Positions 32,406 to 43,714 of a stretch of DNA of 64,000 nucleotides are shown piece by piece. Each line of letters starts with the position of its first letter. Position 1 is the first letter of the stretch. A program made the position numbers and the translations under genes. The stretch is taken from contig NC_092797.1 in NCBI RefSeq assembly GCF_918797505.1, positions 3,134,288-3,198,287 of the forward strand, written 5' to 3'. Below the pieces are notes generated by a model, which was not told where the DNA came from, did not search any database, and saw only the letters and a program-made list of their open reading frames with translations. Source of the DNA: Bemisia tabaci (lineage: Eukaryota; Arthropoda; Insecta; Hemiptera; Aleyrodidae).

Positions 32406-32927
32406 ACAATGATGTGAACGTGAACCTCGAAATACCGTAAACTTTTGCCACTTTGCCAAAATTTACTGCACCCCTCTCCACGGGGACATATCACATTACG
32501 CCCCTGTAATCAGCCAAGGCTTTACGCCCTCAGATGCGAGCCAGTCCGACCCTGGCGGAAGGAGAGTTTTTCGTTTATTAGATTATTTGACTTTTTGGAT
32601 GATCGAAAATTCATTGATCGGTTCCGGTCCGAATCAAAATTGATCGATTTATCGTAAATATGCGCATTTTGAAACGAAACATTTTCAAAATGACATCGTG
32701 TATCCAGAGATGCCCACCGGGGTTCCCAAGTGGAAATCACCACTTGTGCGAAATAGAGAATCAAAAATCATATACGCTGAACATTTTCGATGATAACGAA
32801 GCAAATACCTGTACAATTTTTTTTTTTTTTTAGTTTTTCCCTGAAATCTTGCTTTTCCTTAAAGTGCTCCATTATGAAAATGATAAAAAATAGAAAAAAG
32901 AATCGTAAAATATTTAGCTAAACTTAC

Positions 32928-33161
32928 CTCAAAACTTTCTCCAATAGGAAAATTTCTCTTGATTTCAAAATTAAAAAATTGTTGTGCAAGTTGTCTGGAT
33001 GTATGAAGATGGCCGATTGAGAAATTAGTTGTTGGACGTTGAGATACCTTCTTCCCATTTTCAAAACTAGGTTTATCTCTTTTCCCGGCTGAGAGTGCCT
33101 TGAAGGCCCCGCAGGAACTCCTACATCCCGGTTGGAAGAGGAAATGACCATCAGCTTCTTC
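32928..33161 (-). CDS. Candidate internal coding exon, 78 codons, product unrecognised
   Basis: On the minus strand a strong acceptor (TTAAAATTTTTGCAG ending at 33162) precedes an exon that ends at a strong donor, TTTTGAG|GTAAGTTT. The exon is exactly 234 nt and open in phase 0, giving 78 residues that begin EEADGHFLFQPGCRSSCG and end FPIGESFE. A second frame is also open for most of it (33151 down to 32924), which weakens the case slightly. Composition is balanced, with no low complexity and no MITE overlap. I recognise no domain. Partner exons were not found: on this strand they would lie above 33.2 kb and below 32.9 kb. Confidence 0.5.
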
Positions 33162-34779
33162 CTGCAAAAATTTTAAGGAGAAAGCAAATCTGTAACAATT
33201 TGAAAGAACTAAGGAGGAAAGATTTATTACTGCAATCCATTAAGAGCGGAAAGAGGAAAGAAGCCAAACAAAGCACACCAACACAGCGATGGTTTCGTGC
33301 ATGTTTTAGTCCAAAGTAGAGCATCAAAGTCTGACTATTGGAGTGCAGCGTTTCGAATGTTGAATTAGCAGACCAATACCAATAAGATTACGCACCTCGT
33401 AAAATATCAGTAAGCAACTGAATGATTTAGTAAGGTTATTCCAGATAAATAATCATGTTAAATAGGAAAAGTAGTGTATTTTTATTCCAGACTAACTGTG
33501 CGTGCTCGTGGATTCGCCCAACATAAAAAGGATATGGGTCAATGAAACCCACTTTTGTCATTCGTTTTCTGAGAGTTCGGGGTGGATTATGCTCCCGAGG
33601 ATTTTTCAGATTTTTTCAAACCATAAATGGCAAAAAATAAACCGTTTTGAAAATGCCAAAGATCGGACTGGTCGGATTTTGACTAGCTTTTTCTCCCAAA
33701 AGAAATTATTTTTCGAACTTTTAAAAACTATACTACAGCCCTGCAAAAATCTCCTGCCATTAACCCATTGATGCTAACTGATTATATGAAGGCGCATTCC
33801 AATGAGAAACATTAATTAATAAGTTTGGCGATAAATGAACTGCAGTTAGCAGTAGCAAAATCGGCGAAATTTGGTGAATATAATGGTTGAATATATCTTT
33901 ACACGTTTTGATTTTGTTATTTATTAAGTGAAAAGCCCGTGAAAGGAGGCGTCTAAAGAGGCGATTTTAATCTTTAAAAAAAACCCGCACTGGCGGAGTT
34001 TTCTCGTAACTCTCATGCAGTTATTTCGGAAATCATTTGGATCGCATTTAGCAAAAGGGAACTAGCGCAATTATTGCAGTATTCTCAAAATTGTGCGACT
34101 TCTAATATCCTTTTAAAAATACTCATTTTATGTACATTCTGATGAATTACACAATTATTTTCCTTGAAAATTAACATTTTTTTGGGAGGAAGCCAAATAT
34201 ATTCGATATTCTTGGAGATTTTTTAGAGAATACTGACGAAGCAACATTATAACAACACTATGATAGCACTGGCTCCTTTTTGCTGAATGCGAGGCATTTC
34301 GCCTTTATAGGGTCATTTTCGCTCATTTTTTAACATTTCAGATGTCTGCAGTAACATCATGTAGGTTGAGTTATGTATCCTCAGAAACCAATCTATAACT
34401 TTTCACTGTGAACGAATTAAAACACATTGGAATAGAGTCCGCAATCTTAAAAATCATCGTGACGTGAATAATCAAGTACTCTTGCCATTTGAATCATGGA
34501 ATCTAGCTTAAAGTCCTCAAGAACCATAATCGCTCTTTAACTATTATGATCGATATATCGCATTTTGCATTGAATGCAAAAGTCCAATTAAATCAAAGTT
34601 ACTGTATATTTCATTTTGCTAATTGTTGTTAAAACTGTAAATTTGACTCATGCCAGAGCTTTTTACTATAGGCTGTATGCATCAAAAATTTCTTCCATCA
34701 ATCAATTAATACCTCAAACCCAAATGGAGTTAAGAAGGAACCACGCAACCGACCATCCTAGGTCCTGCAGGACTCCTGA
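33162..34779. other. Unannotated AT-rich interval
   Basis: No repeat family or firm exon. A possible donor-like GAG|GTGCGT on the minus strand at about 33396 is isolated and not called. Confidence 0.4.
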
Positions 34780-35344
34780 GCGCGCACTCTACACCTCGAA
34801 CCGGGGAACGGTGTCGCGGAGCAGCGCTAGCGCCCGCGGCGGCCGCGCTCCTAACTAAGCCGCCGTCTGCGCGATGAGAAGGGTTGCAAGTTGCATCTTC
34901 GTTAGTTTGATTCGATGCTCCGCGGATGCGTGTCGCGCCCGGCTTTCCTCCTCCATCGCGTGTTCGTCGAAGTTTTGTTTTGATCGCGAAACACGACATC
35001 CCGGCCTTTGCGCGGACACTCACTCGGTGATAAATTGTGCTACTCCTTTCTCAATCCAAGCTTTATCTCGACTATCTCGCGTGTTCAATTAATAAGACCG
35101 ATGTGTGAATTCATTCCGTTGATCGGATGACAAGTTTGTGAGGTGTCCCGTTGGGGACCCAAGTGTTTTTGCTCAAGTGTTATGCTGTGAATGTATATTT
35201 ATACTCTTGGTGTTTTGAGTTGTTTCCCGGGGGTTTCGTCATGAACGAGGTTTCACCTGTGCGAATTTGATGTTTTCCAGGGTGTCAAGTGTCGCGTTCC
35301 TGGCGGTTGGATTGTCTTGCGAGGGGTGGAGTGTTCCTAGGAAG
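34780..35344 (+). promoter_or_regulatory. CpG-rich promoter/5' leader upstream of the signal-peptide exon
   Basis: CpG density rises sharply at about 34790-35010 (for example GCGCCCGCGGCGGCCGCGC), then an AT-richer leader follows. Several short upstream ORFs precede the main ATG, including 35241-35270 (nine codons) and one at 35099-35128. No exact TATA or insect initiator was found; TTCGTTAGTTTG near 34896 is a weak initiator candidate. The start of transcription is therefore unknown, and the call rests on composition and on the exon that follows. Confidence 0.4.
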
Positions 35345-35405
35345 ATGCATTCGGCGCTCCGATGGTGTCTCGCTGCCACCTGCTTCCTCCTGTCTTCAGT
35401 GCAAG
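35345..35405 (+). CDS. First coding exon: signal peptide of a secreted or membrane protein
   Basis: An ATG in favourable context (GGAAGATGC) starts 20 codons plus one base. They read MHSALRWCLAATCFLLSSVQ followed by the first base of a Gly codon, with a donor CAAG|GTAAGAAAG at 35406. A basic residue, a hydrophobic core (LAATCFLLSSV) and a small-residue end make a classic signal peptide, and a phase-1 intron right after it is common in animal secreted proteins and receptors. The frame is open upstream to 35219, so an in-frame ATG at 35270 could add 25 residues; its context (TTTGATG) is poorer and it would bury the signal. The mature protein lies on exons not in view, probably beyond this window, so the gene cannot be named. 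Confidence 0.6.
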
Positions 35406-36111
35406 GTAAGAAAGTAAATCTTGAGGACTTCCGTGCATGATTTTTTTAATTCATTCCGTTTCCCCTCGACCGGTGGAACGGCTCGTTGCCCGGCTATCGC
35501 AGACTAATTAAGCACTCGGGTTTTAGTGCATTTCCTTTCGTGCGGTCTTCGGCCGGGACAATGCACGCTGTCGTGTGGGTAAAAAACGAGTTGGCAGTGT
35601 TCCCACCGACCGATCGCCCCTGTCGGCCGTCTTGCGTCTCGTCTAATCAGTGCAGTGGCACAATTTCGCCTTCTTGAAAGCCCTCATTTCCTGTGGATGT
35701 TCGCCTGAACACGGCTCAAGCAACTGGAACTGTCGCTTGCATTGCCGGCTACTTTCAGGCATGAAAAATATTGGCAACAGTGCCATTATTCTGCCCTGTC
35801 ACAAATTCATCTTATTTAGTGCATAGGTAAATAAATAACAAGGTGGTTGAATTGTCTTGGGTACTACCTACAAACTATTCTACGGGAAAATCAAGGCCAT
35901 GATATTCCTGAAATTTCAATCGGAGTCAAAATTTTGAGCTCTAATTAGACTCTGATTGAAATTTTTGAGCCTTCATTTCCCTGGAGAACAGTGTGGACTT
36001 AGCACTATACACCCACCTTGTTACACATTGTTTGGGCCACATTTTTAGTGGTATTTTATTGTTTATTGTTTATGAGTGGATTTTACAAAAGTCAGTGGTC
36101 TTAGGTGTACA
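35406..36111 (+). other. Start of the putative first intron
   Basis: Begins with the donor GTAAGAAAG. Includes a small hairpin at 35913-35964 (AAATTTCAATCGGAGTC and near-complement). No exon that continues the phase-1 frame was recognised. Confidence 0.4.
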
Positions 36112-36372
36112 ATTCGTCGTTTTTTTCACGAAAAAACGTAACTACATTTCAATGCTGCCAGATTTTTCCGCGAAAACTGCAATTTTTACCAGGAGAATTT
36201 TTCAGAATTTCTGACTGAAAATTCCACTATTGTACCTCTGATCTTGTGCAAAAATCAGACAAATTTCGATGAATATTTTGCAAGTTTAATCCTGTTTAAA
36301 AACTGAATTGTTTGAGTCAATTTTGCAACCTTGGAATGGAGTTACGTTTTTTCGTGCGAAAAGGACGAATTG
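36112..36372. mobile_element. Foldback MITE, family V, copy 1
   Basis: Ends TCACGAAAAAACGTAACTAC and GGAGTTACGTTTTTTCGTG. The right arm holds TTTGAGTCAATTTTGCAACC, and the middle has TGCAAAAATCAGACAAA. Relatives: 39955-40515, 45380-45500 and (reverse) 62000-62170. Confidence 0.85.
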
Positions 36373-36495
36373 TGACCGGATCTGTGAAAAGGGACTTCAT
36401 CCTTCGGAAGAAAATTTTCTTTAGCCTCTTTCAAAACCTTCTACCACGTTTTTCTATCCACCAATGAATTTTTAACATAGAACTTCAGGACTCAG

Positions 36496-36749
36496 ATTGA
36501 TGGGTAAAGCACGAAACCACGTATCATCATCGCAGTGCTACGAAAATTCCGTTCCCATTTTATTTTCTTGAAGAGAAATAAGCCAACTTTTAGCTTGAAA
36601 TTCGTACACGATATTTTCCTAACAGAGAGGAATGACTAAGGAAGTTTTCAAGAAATTACATACAGCTTTCCAGAGGAGAAATTAAGCATGACAGGAAGTC
36701 TGCAAAGTTGCAAACGGAGATATGTGGTTTTGCACTTCAGCCATCGATA
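36496..36749. mobile_element. Foldback MITE, family D, copy 2
   Basis: Ends ATTGATGGGTAAAGCACGAA and GTTTTGCACTTCAGCCATCG, inner arm ACCACGTATCATCATCGCAG and its near-complement. An extra half arm follows at about 36865-36925. Confidence 0.85.
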
Positions 36750-37259
36750 AGTATCCCTTCAATTTTTAAGCTTCCAGGATCGAGCTTGCATCAAATTTTC
36801 CAGATTTACTCTCTCCGTGCATTTGAAAAAAGTGAAAAGTTAGGGAAATGCGACGGTGAAACTATGCACAAACGCGTATCTAGGTTTGCGGCGCTGTAGA
36901 ATTCCTGTCATAACTTATATTTCAAACCGAAACATACTCGGTAAACTTCACTTCTTTTCTTGGGAATTTTCTCCCGTCTAGTCTGTAAACGCCCCGTAAA
37001 ATCAATAGTCCATGATAATTTTCTAGTTGCCGCCTTTAACAACTCATTCAAGTAACCAGGTAATTTAATTGCAGTCCCGTTTCAAACTTCTCTGAGTTTT
37101 GCAGGGGTTGAAAAATACTGCGACTGATGCAAATATATTTGTGGCAAACTCGTGATTAGCTGGAATTCTTTATCGCATCCTCGCTTGACTGCCGTTACTT
37201 CCCTTAGCCTTGATTGTGATTCTCTCATATCATTTGTTATGATACCCGCCATTATTTTA

Positions 37260-37460
37260 TCACTCGCAACTCGGTGATCCAGGATTGCGCAAATTTTGCC
37301 CAAATAAGGATTGCAAGGATTGCGCGAAAAGAAATGTAAGGATTGCGCGAAAAGAAATGTAAGGATTTTCGCCAAAAATCTTTGACCAATTTGCATTTTC
37401 GCAATCCTGGACTTTCGAGAAGGGGCCATTTGTTCGTCATTTGCGCAATCCTATGGAAGC
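37260..37460. repeat. GGATTGCGC repeat cluster with a duplicated 23-bp unit
   Basis: GGATTGCGC or its complement occurs at about 37282, 37319, 37341, 37398 and 37442. GATTGCGCGAAAAGAAATGT is tandemly doubled at 37319-37364. Opposite orientations at the two sides suggest a worn foldback. Confidence 0.6.
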
Positions 37461-38224
37461 CGCGCAACGTCTAATGAGTGCGACGGATACAACTGTCCTT
37501 AAACGTGCAAAGATTCTCTGAATTGAATCCGTCTCTGAGATGAGAATCATAAAATCCAGTGTTTGTGTGTCAAGTGATGCTTTCGTGGAAGAGGCGACGA
37601 TGTGAATCCTCTGAAAATTCCATTGTATTACTTTCTTAAAGACTAAAGAGTCACTTACTGAACAAAATTCAATTCTAAAAGTTTTTTCCCAGCCGGGAAC
37701 TTACATGTTTTCATTATTTTTCCGCGTTATCATTGTATACTTCTCAAATCACTTTCGAGTGGAAAAATCTTGTAATATGCGCTTTGCTCTTTTCTAAACC
37801 TCTTCACATTATCAATGCGTCAAAGGGCGTCACTGCTTGAAAAAACTCGGCCACTATCAGGAGCTAATACCTTTTTGATACCCGGAACGCTGCATTTAAC
37901 TCGGATTAACATTACATGCACAAAGGAGGTAATGAATAAAGTGGAATGGTGGAGGATAATGATAGACTCTTTGATCCCAAAGCGCTCGCTTGTGCAGGTT
38001 TTAAGTCAGTCATCCTTGTTTTCCCCACTATTAAGAGTCGCAAAGGACGCCCGTTTATAGACCCGCGGCAATTGCGGGATGAATTCCCTTATAACTCAGA
38101 AAATCAAATAGAAACTGTTTTCAGTGTTTTATAACCGTATTTTATATACCGCCTTCTATTTTTTTGTTTTATATATTTAAACTTGTCACCGGCAAACAGT
38201 CAAATCGGGCATTTTCCTCAATAC

Positions 38225-38500
38225 CTTTGCAAATGGACCGCGTTTAGCAGGAAGAAACAAAGCCATATCAGCTATTTACAAAAACAGAGCAATATAACAG
38301 GTATCTTACTTGAGAACGTTCGTGCTCATTTTTTAAAAACTTTTTTTAAGGAATTTGCTTTGCACTGTGCCAAAAATTCGCTGTAGCCAAGAAATCCGCA
38401 CAACCTTTTTCGTAAAAACTAAAATTGCCCAATTGAATTTTACAATAGTTGATGTGACTTATTGTTAGTTCCTTCTGCTTAACGCGGTCCAAATATTCTT
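38225..38500. mobile_element. Foldback MITE, family W, copy 1
   Basis: Ends ATGGACCGCGTTTAGCAGGA and TTCTGCTTAACGCGGTCCAA, inner AAGCCATATCAGCTATT and its near-complement. Other copies: 49986-50228 and 51083-51338. Confidence 0.85.
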
Positions 38501-38760
38501 ACTTTGATTGAAATTCTGAATTCCTTGACCAACTTTGGATAAAACAACGATGTGTTATTATAAAGAAGAATTCTGCTCTGTAAAATTTGGCATCACACAA
38601 TTAGCTGTAGTCCTGAAGAGAGCATTTATCTCTGAATTCCAGGCCATGTCGTAAAATTTACAATTTTTAAAATTCTAACAGTCAGAATACATGAAGAGCA
38701 TTTGGAGAGCGAAATAGGTACGAGAAAAGTTCTTAAACTTGATGAATTTTTACTTTTAAG

Positions 38761-38952
38761 GAGTTGAAAACTCCGGTGCTCTTCGTCAATAAGTACAAAA
38801 TTTGTAAAGTGCCTTTTGACTATCTGCCGAGAGATCTGATGAACGGTCTGATGCGAATACTAGCCTGCGGCAGATGCGCTAATGTGTTTGGTGAACCAAC
38901 CATGATAAATTGGAATGAGATACCTTTGCGACGAGTCCTTGAGTCCCATTAG
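38761..38952 (+). CDS. Candidate terminal exon ending inside a MITE fragment, unrecognised
   Basis: After an acceptor-like TTTTTACTTTTAAG a frame of 63 codons runs to TAG at 38950. It has coding-like composition (KYKICKVPFDYLPRDLMNG early, NWNEIPLRRVLESH at the end). The stop falls in a CATTAGTTTCACTGAG block that matches the middle of MITE family A, whose degenerate right half continues to about 39033. The frame does not continue the phase-1 reading of the exon at 35345, so it is not simply its next exon. The acceptor is mediocre and no start is present. It may be chance. Confidence 0.22.
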   Translation, partial: ELKTPVLFVNKYKICKVPFDYLPRDLMNGLMRILACGRCANVFGEPTMINWNEIPLRRVLESH

Positions 38953-39033
38953 TTTCACTGAGCATACTCGTAATTTTACTCATGAGCCAGAAAAAGTGTA
39001 ACTTTCCTTCTTGTAAAATTTGGTCCCCAAATA
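38945..39033. repeat. Degenerate half of MITE family A
   Basis: CATTAGTTTCACTGAGCATA, CATGAGCCAGAAAAAG and CTTGTAAAATTTGGTCCCC follow the order of the family A right half. Confidence 0.5.
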
Positions 39034-39454
39034 TTGTTCCGAGATCGAAATTGTAAGATCAAAATGTAATTTTACAGCTCCCTTTTGCCCATCTCATATC
39101 TCCCCCCCCCCCTTCCTTCTCCATTTCCACCCCGAGCTTCAAAAATAATTTTTAAAAATTAATGCCGCCACGGAAAAGTAATCGGTGTTCCGAATTATTA
39201 TTTCTGCAGCAACAATTTATTTTCTGGATGCAGTTATTGAAATTCCCAGAAAAAAGGAACATCGGTCAAAAATTCCGCATATACTCTGTCTCTCGCATCG
39301 TATTTACCCTACTTACCAGTCTCGTTTTCGATTCGAGTTGAATTGAGTTGAGCAAATTGAACACATCGGAGAGCAGTCCAATTTAACTGCAGTGAACTTT
39401 GATCCTTAAAGACATATTTTGTTTGGACTAATCGCACGATAATCCCTGGCTAGA

Positions 39455-39645
39455 TCATTGGCCGGATAGCGTAATCCGGGCGAAAGTTGCAGTGGTAGCG
39501 TGGATTTGACAAAGGGAGACAGGTACATTGAGATATTCAGCGAGCCGAAATGAACTTGTCAAAAGTACCGCGATTGCATCACGAAGCCCGGAAAAGTGAG
39601 GCAAGCTCGAGTTCCAGGCTGCCAAATTTAAAGGCACCAAAGGCC
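39455..39645 (-). CDS. Candidate terminal exon, 62 codons, unrecognised
   Basis: On the minus strand a good acceptor (CTTTTCTAAACCTATTTGACAG, including a branch-site-like TTCTAAAC) leads into a frame that begins with two bases of a split codon. It then runs PLVPLNLAAWNSSLPHFSGL ... ATFARITLSGQ to TGA at 39455-39457. Composition is protein-like and there is no overlap with the foldback families. No donor follows before the stop, so it would be a last coding exon. I recognise no domain, and no preceding exon was identified. Confidence 0.27.
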
Positions 39646-39954
39646 CTGTCAAATAGGTTTAGAAAAGCGTCTTTTTCCTGATACAGGCACTCACTTTTAC
39701 TCCATTCCAAGGCTGCAAAATTGATCCGAATAATGATTTATTTATTTTTGGTCTAAGAAAAAATTTACTTATTTTTACGCACTCATACGCACTCATAATG
39801 GCTCCTTATATTAGGTTGGAATGGCGATCCTGTCCTCATGACCAAGGAATTTGAATTTCCTAAAAGCAAAAAATTTTATGATAAGCGATTTTTTAGCCAT
39901 TCAGCCATTCTCCATTACAGTCTTCTCTCCTACTCGCGAATAGTTTGCCATTCC

Positions 39955-40515
39955 CCCACGAAAGAACGTAACTACTTTTCAAAGCTGCCAAATCTCCCCT
40001 CGCAAGTTAAATTTTTCCCTGGAGAATCTTGGGTGTTTCTAACTGAAAATTTCACTGATTTTTCTTCTGATCTTATGCAAAAATCAGAGAAAATGCTGGA
40101 CACAAATTGCACGGTTACATTCTCTTAAAAAATTGTATGGTTTGAGTCAATGGGTCAGTTGCGCTGGTCACAGAATTGTGTTTTGATGCTTTGTTCTTCC
40201 AGATCAATTAAAAATAATAAGATCTCTCCGAACAGCAACTTTCTTCGTTGGATATTAACCGAGATATCGCGCCTTGAAAAACTCGATTAATAACGTCATC
40301 CACCGCGGTAGTACTTACCATGTTTTGCACTACCGCGATGGATGTCGTCAAAAACTCGACTTTTCAAAAGACGATATCTCGATTAATATTCAACGTAGAA
40401 AGCAGCTGTTTGGACATATCTTCTTGTTTTTAGCTAATCTACAAGAATCAAGCATCAAATCACGATTCTGTTTCCAGCGCAACTGACCCATTCGGCAATC
40501 TTGGAATGCAGTTAG
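39955..40515. mobile_element. Foldback MITE, family V, copy 2, interrupted
   Basis: Left arm ACGAAAGAACGTAACTACTT with AAAGCTGCCAAATC. The right arm is split: TGGTTTGAGTCAAT ends at 40151 and TTCGGCAATCTTGGAATGCA resumes after the insert, then GTTAGGCTCC. Compare the uninterrupted copy at 36112. Confidence 0.8.
40152..40489. mobile_element. TIR foldback element nested in family V
   Basis: 338 bp with ends GGGTCAGTTGCGCTGG and CCAGCGCAACTGACCC. AT occurs on both sides (CAAT|...|ATTC), compatible with a 2-bp target duplication. The centre is a second stem (CATCCACCGCGGTAGT and ACTACCGCGATGGATG), and GAGATATCG / CGATATCTCG pairs further out. Confidence 0.9.
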
Positions 40516-40828
40516 GCTCCTCCGTCCGGGAATGGAAGATGGCGCCCCCGTGTGGCGGGGGTCTCGATGGCAACTACGCGGGGTGTTTGCGCCTTGCGGT
40601 CGGGCTGATAAAGTCAGCATCGGGATGATTGACAGGGAGGTGTTAAACAAAGGGCACGCTGCAACGATAGCGCCCAACTTCAATCCGACGCCGGCCCGGC
40701 GCAGCGCTCCCGCACTCAAATCCGTTTCGCCCAATCACCACCGCCGATTCCCTTCGACACTATCAATTTGGCCCACTGTTTTTGGCGCTATCGCGGAAAC
40801 CCCGTTTACCTTAGGATTAGTACTTTAA
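40516..40828. other. CpG-rich island
   Basis: A GC-rich patch in the putative intron. Frames are open on both strands (40532-40828 plus, 40390-40734 minus) without a recognisable domain. Unknown function; possibly regulatory. Confidence 0.35.
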
Positions 40829-40832
40829 AATA

Positions 40833-41092
40833 CTGCCGTGCTAAGGGAAAACGCCGTATGAGCATCCAGGCGTTGCCATATCTCCATGAATATAAAAGCA
40901 AATTTACTGGGAAAATTCTGATTATTTTTCTTTCAATTTTTCAGAGAATCTTTTTTTTTATGACGATTGAATCTAAAATATCTGGAAATTTCAAGGAAAA
41001 ATATTCAAAAATCTCTCCAAACAGACGTGTTTTATTGGGGGAAAGTTGGCAACTCTCGAAGGTTCATACGGCGTTCTTCCATAGCACGGCAG
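40833..41092. mobile_element. Foldback MITE, family C, copy
   Basis: Ends CTGCCGTGCTAAGGGAAAAC and CGTTCTTCCATAGCACGGCA, with GCCGTATGAGCATCC and GAAGGTTCATACGGC as inner arms. Confidence 0.92.
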
Positions 41093-43714
41093 AGTAACCC
41101 TGTCAACAGGGGTGCAGAAAGTAGTCACTCGACCAATCGCGGAGCAAATTTGAAGGTACTTGAAAAGTGGTAAAAAATGTGAAGGCACCTGGAAAGGGGG
41201 ATGAAAATATAAAGGCATCAATCTGCTAAGCGCATGGCTTTTTGTGAAGGAAACTTGGTAAGTAACTCGCTTTCTTATGCGAGGAAAATAAGTAAGTGCG
41301 AGCTTTTATGCGAAGGGAACAGTGCAGTGTGCAAGCATTTTGCGAACAGCTGTAAAGGTGAAGATATTTCTGCACGCCTGCCTCAGTGATTTGCACATCA
41401 CAGTGAGAAAAATTAAAACCAAAATTTTGTGTTGATAAGGGAAAGTAGAGCACTAAGCAACCTAAACGTGTGTATTAAAAAAATTCCAATGGTGAACCAC
41501 TAAAATACAAGGCGCAGATGCCTGGAAAAAACCCATGTAGGTATCATTCTCAGTTTTCACATTGTGATCATGCTTTCGCTAGTTCTTACACTTTGTGATG
41601 AAGAGCGCTAAAATTAGACCTTCCGTCGAACAGGTCCAGGCGGTGTCAGGGAAGTTTCAGTAATGAATCAATAACACCATCGGTAATTCTATACGCTGTG
41701 GATTATCTTGGCTCAGGGCTTAAACACTAAAATTAAAAGCCTCGTTGACCCGATCCCGGTGGACTTCAGTTCAAAACTGGATTAAAGATCATCCGAGCAG
41801 ATGTAGTATCTGATCTGTTGATAACACCAATTTGTGCCCCGTGTACAAGTGTAAGAAGATCCAGGACCCTGTTTGCACTTGTTTCACTAGCTATTGATTT
41901 CGTCATTTTCTCCGGAGTAAGTTGCCTCAATATGAAATAGAAAGTTATTGGAACCGTAAAGATGAATGCGTGCGATAGAATAACACTGTATATTTTTATA
42001 GAATTTGTTCCTATTACTGTTTTTTCTCTTTCTTTCTTTCTTCCTTCCTTCAATCGTCTCTGACTAAATATTTTGATCGGTCAAGTGCATCTGTATTGTG
42101 TAAGACACATTTCAAAATGGATATATGCATCGAATTTTTCTCCGTCTTACCTTTTGTCTGTCTCTTATTCCTACCATCTTCTTCCTTCCTTCTTCCTTTT
42201 CTATCCCTCCCCAAACTTATCAAGGAATTGTCAAAATTGCGCGATAACCAAAAATGACCAATTTGGTGGCTAGTTAGGTATAGTTAATTCACTATGACGA
42301 TCAGCTTATGGGTATGAAGAAAATATTCTACGATTTTGACAAACTTCAAGGTACCTAGTCGCAAACTCTCCCTAAAATTCTTAAAACTCTCAATATATTT
42401 TCTTCCGTAGCTTGGACTTTTGCAATGGCAAATATTGTGTGTGAATTTTCATCACAATCGGCAAATGCAATCCTTTGCAATAATTCATTTTTAAAGTTAA
42501 AATGTTGAATTTCACTTGAGGTCGGCAAAAAAAGTCAATTTTTATGATGCAATGTTAAGGATCGCCTTAAACTTCCCTTAATCACAATGTAAACTAAATC
42601 AGGCCTCCTTAAGAAAAGGTGCTGCATGATTCAGGAACGACTGATAAAGATGACCCTTTGGCATTGATTTAGATTCTAAAGCTTTTCGAATCAAAGCTCT
42701 TTGGCCCAAAAGTAGACGCCGGGGCACACAGTTCCCGCATTTTTTACAGTAAGCAGAACACATTGAGAGCATTCCGGAAATTTTTGAAAGTTTGGCAGCC
42801 GCTCGACGCAATTTGTTTTCTGGCCTCTTCGACAGTGACAGTGGCTGTAGTGACTTTGAGATTCGAAACATTCCGCAGTTGATTTCAACCCGCCTCCGGT
42901 TTCAAAGACGCCTCAGCTCAAGTGTTTTATTTTTATGAAGCCTTTGAACTTCCTCACTCGACTAATTTGTTGCGTCATAACACGGAATTAGAATCGAGGG
43001 GTTGCGTGGTTTGCCAACGAACCCGTTCGGAAAAGTTAATTTTAATCACCTCACTTTCATCAAAGTAGCTAAATATTCGTTACCGACGATGCTTTTTGTC
43101 CGGCCATCAATATAAAGACGTGTCGGCCATGTTAGATTCTCTACAGGCACTATTCGTGCATCTTTCGTTTTTTTAGCTTTTAAAACTGAATTTTACGCGT
43201 AAACTCTACGCTTTGAGGGGAGGCTTTTTGGGTCACTGGACGACTTGCTCCAAAGAGAGGACACGAAACTCAATTGCATTTTCAAAATTTCGACTCATCC
43301 CTGTAAAAAGATAAATGAAGTTGATTTTTCCGTCAAGTTCATAGAACTTTAGACGGAGGTAGAAAAATTATCAAAGTTAATCCAACCCTGTCGAGCTATT
43401 ACTTTAAAGCAGATTTCAGTCAGAGTCAAGACCATCAAAACTTCGATTTACCCTATAATTTTTTTCTCTGACCTCAAATTGAACCGCAATCATCAGCTCC
43501 AAATTCGATCAATCATCATTGCCTCCTCGAATTTCACCCGCATAGGTGGATCCAGACACTTCAAAAGGGGGTCCAGGGAGCGCTTCCCCCAGAAAGTTGT
43601 CGTAATTTTAAATTATCTAATATGCAGTTCAAGTCAATTTCGTCATGAAAAATTACCAAATCCGAGCATCCTTCATTTTTCCTCCCTCCGTCCCTTCCTT
43701 TTGTCTACCTTCTT
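41093..43714. other. Unannotated interval
   Basis: About 2.6 kb with C/T-rich tracts (42020-42060, 42150-42220) and a common-looking GGTGGATCCAG...GGGGGTCCAGGG fragment at 43542-43600. No exon is supported; the minus-strand ORF at 42599-42871 has no recognisable domain. Confidence 0.4.
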
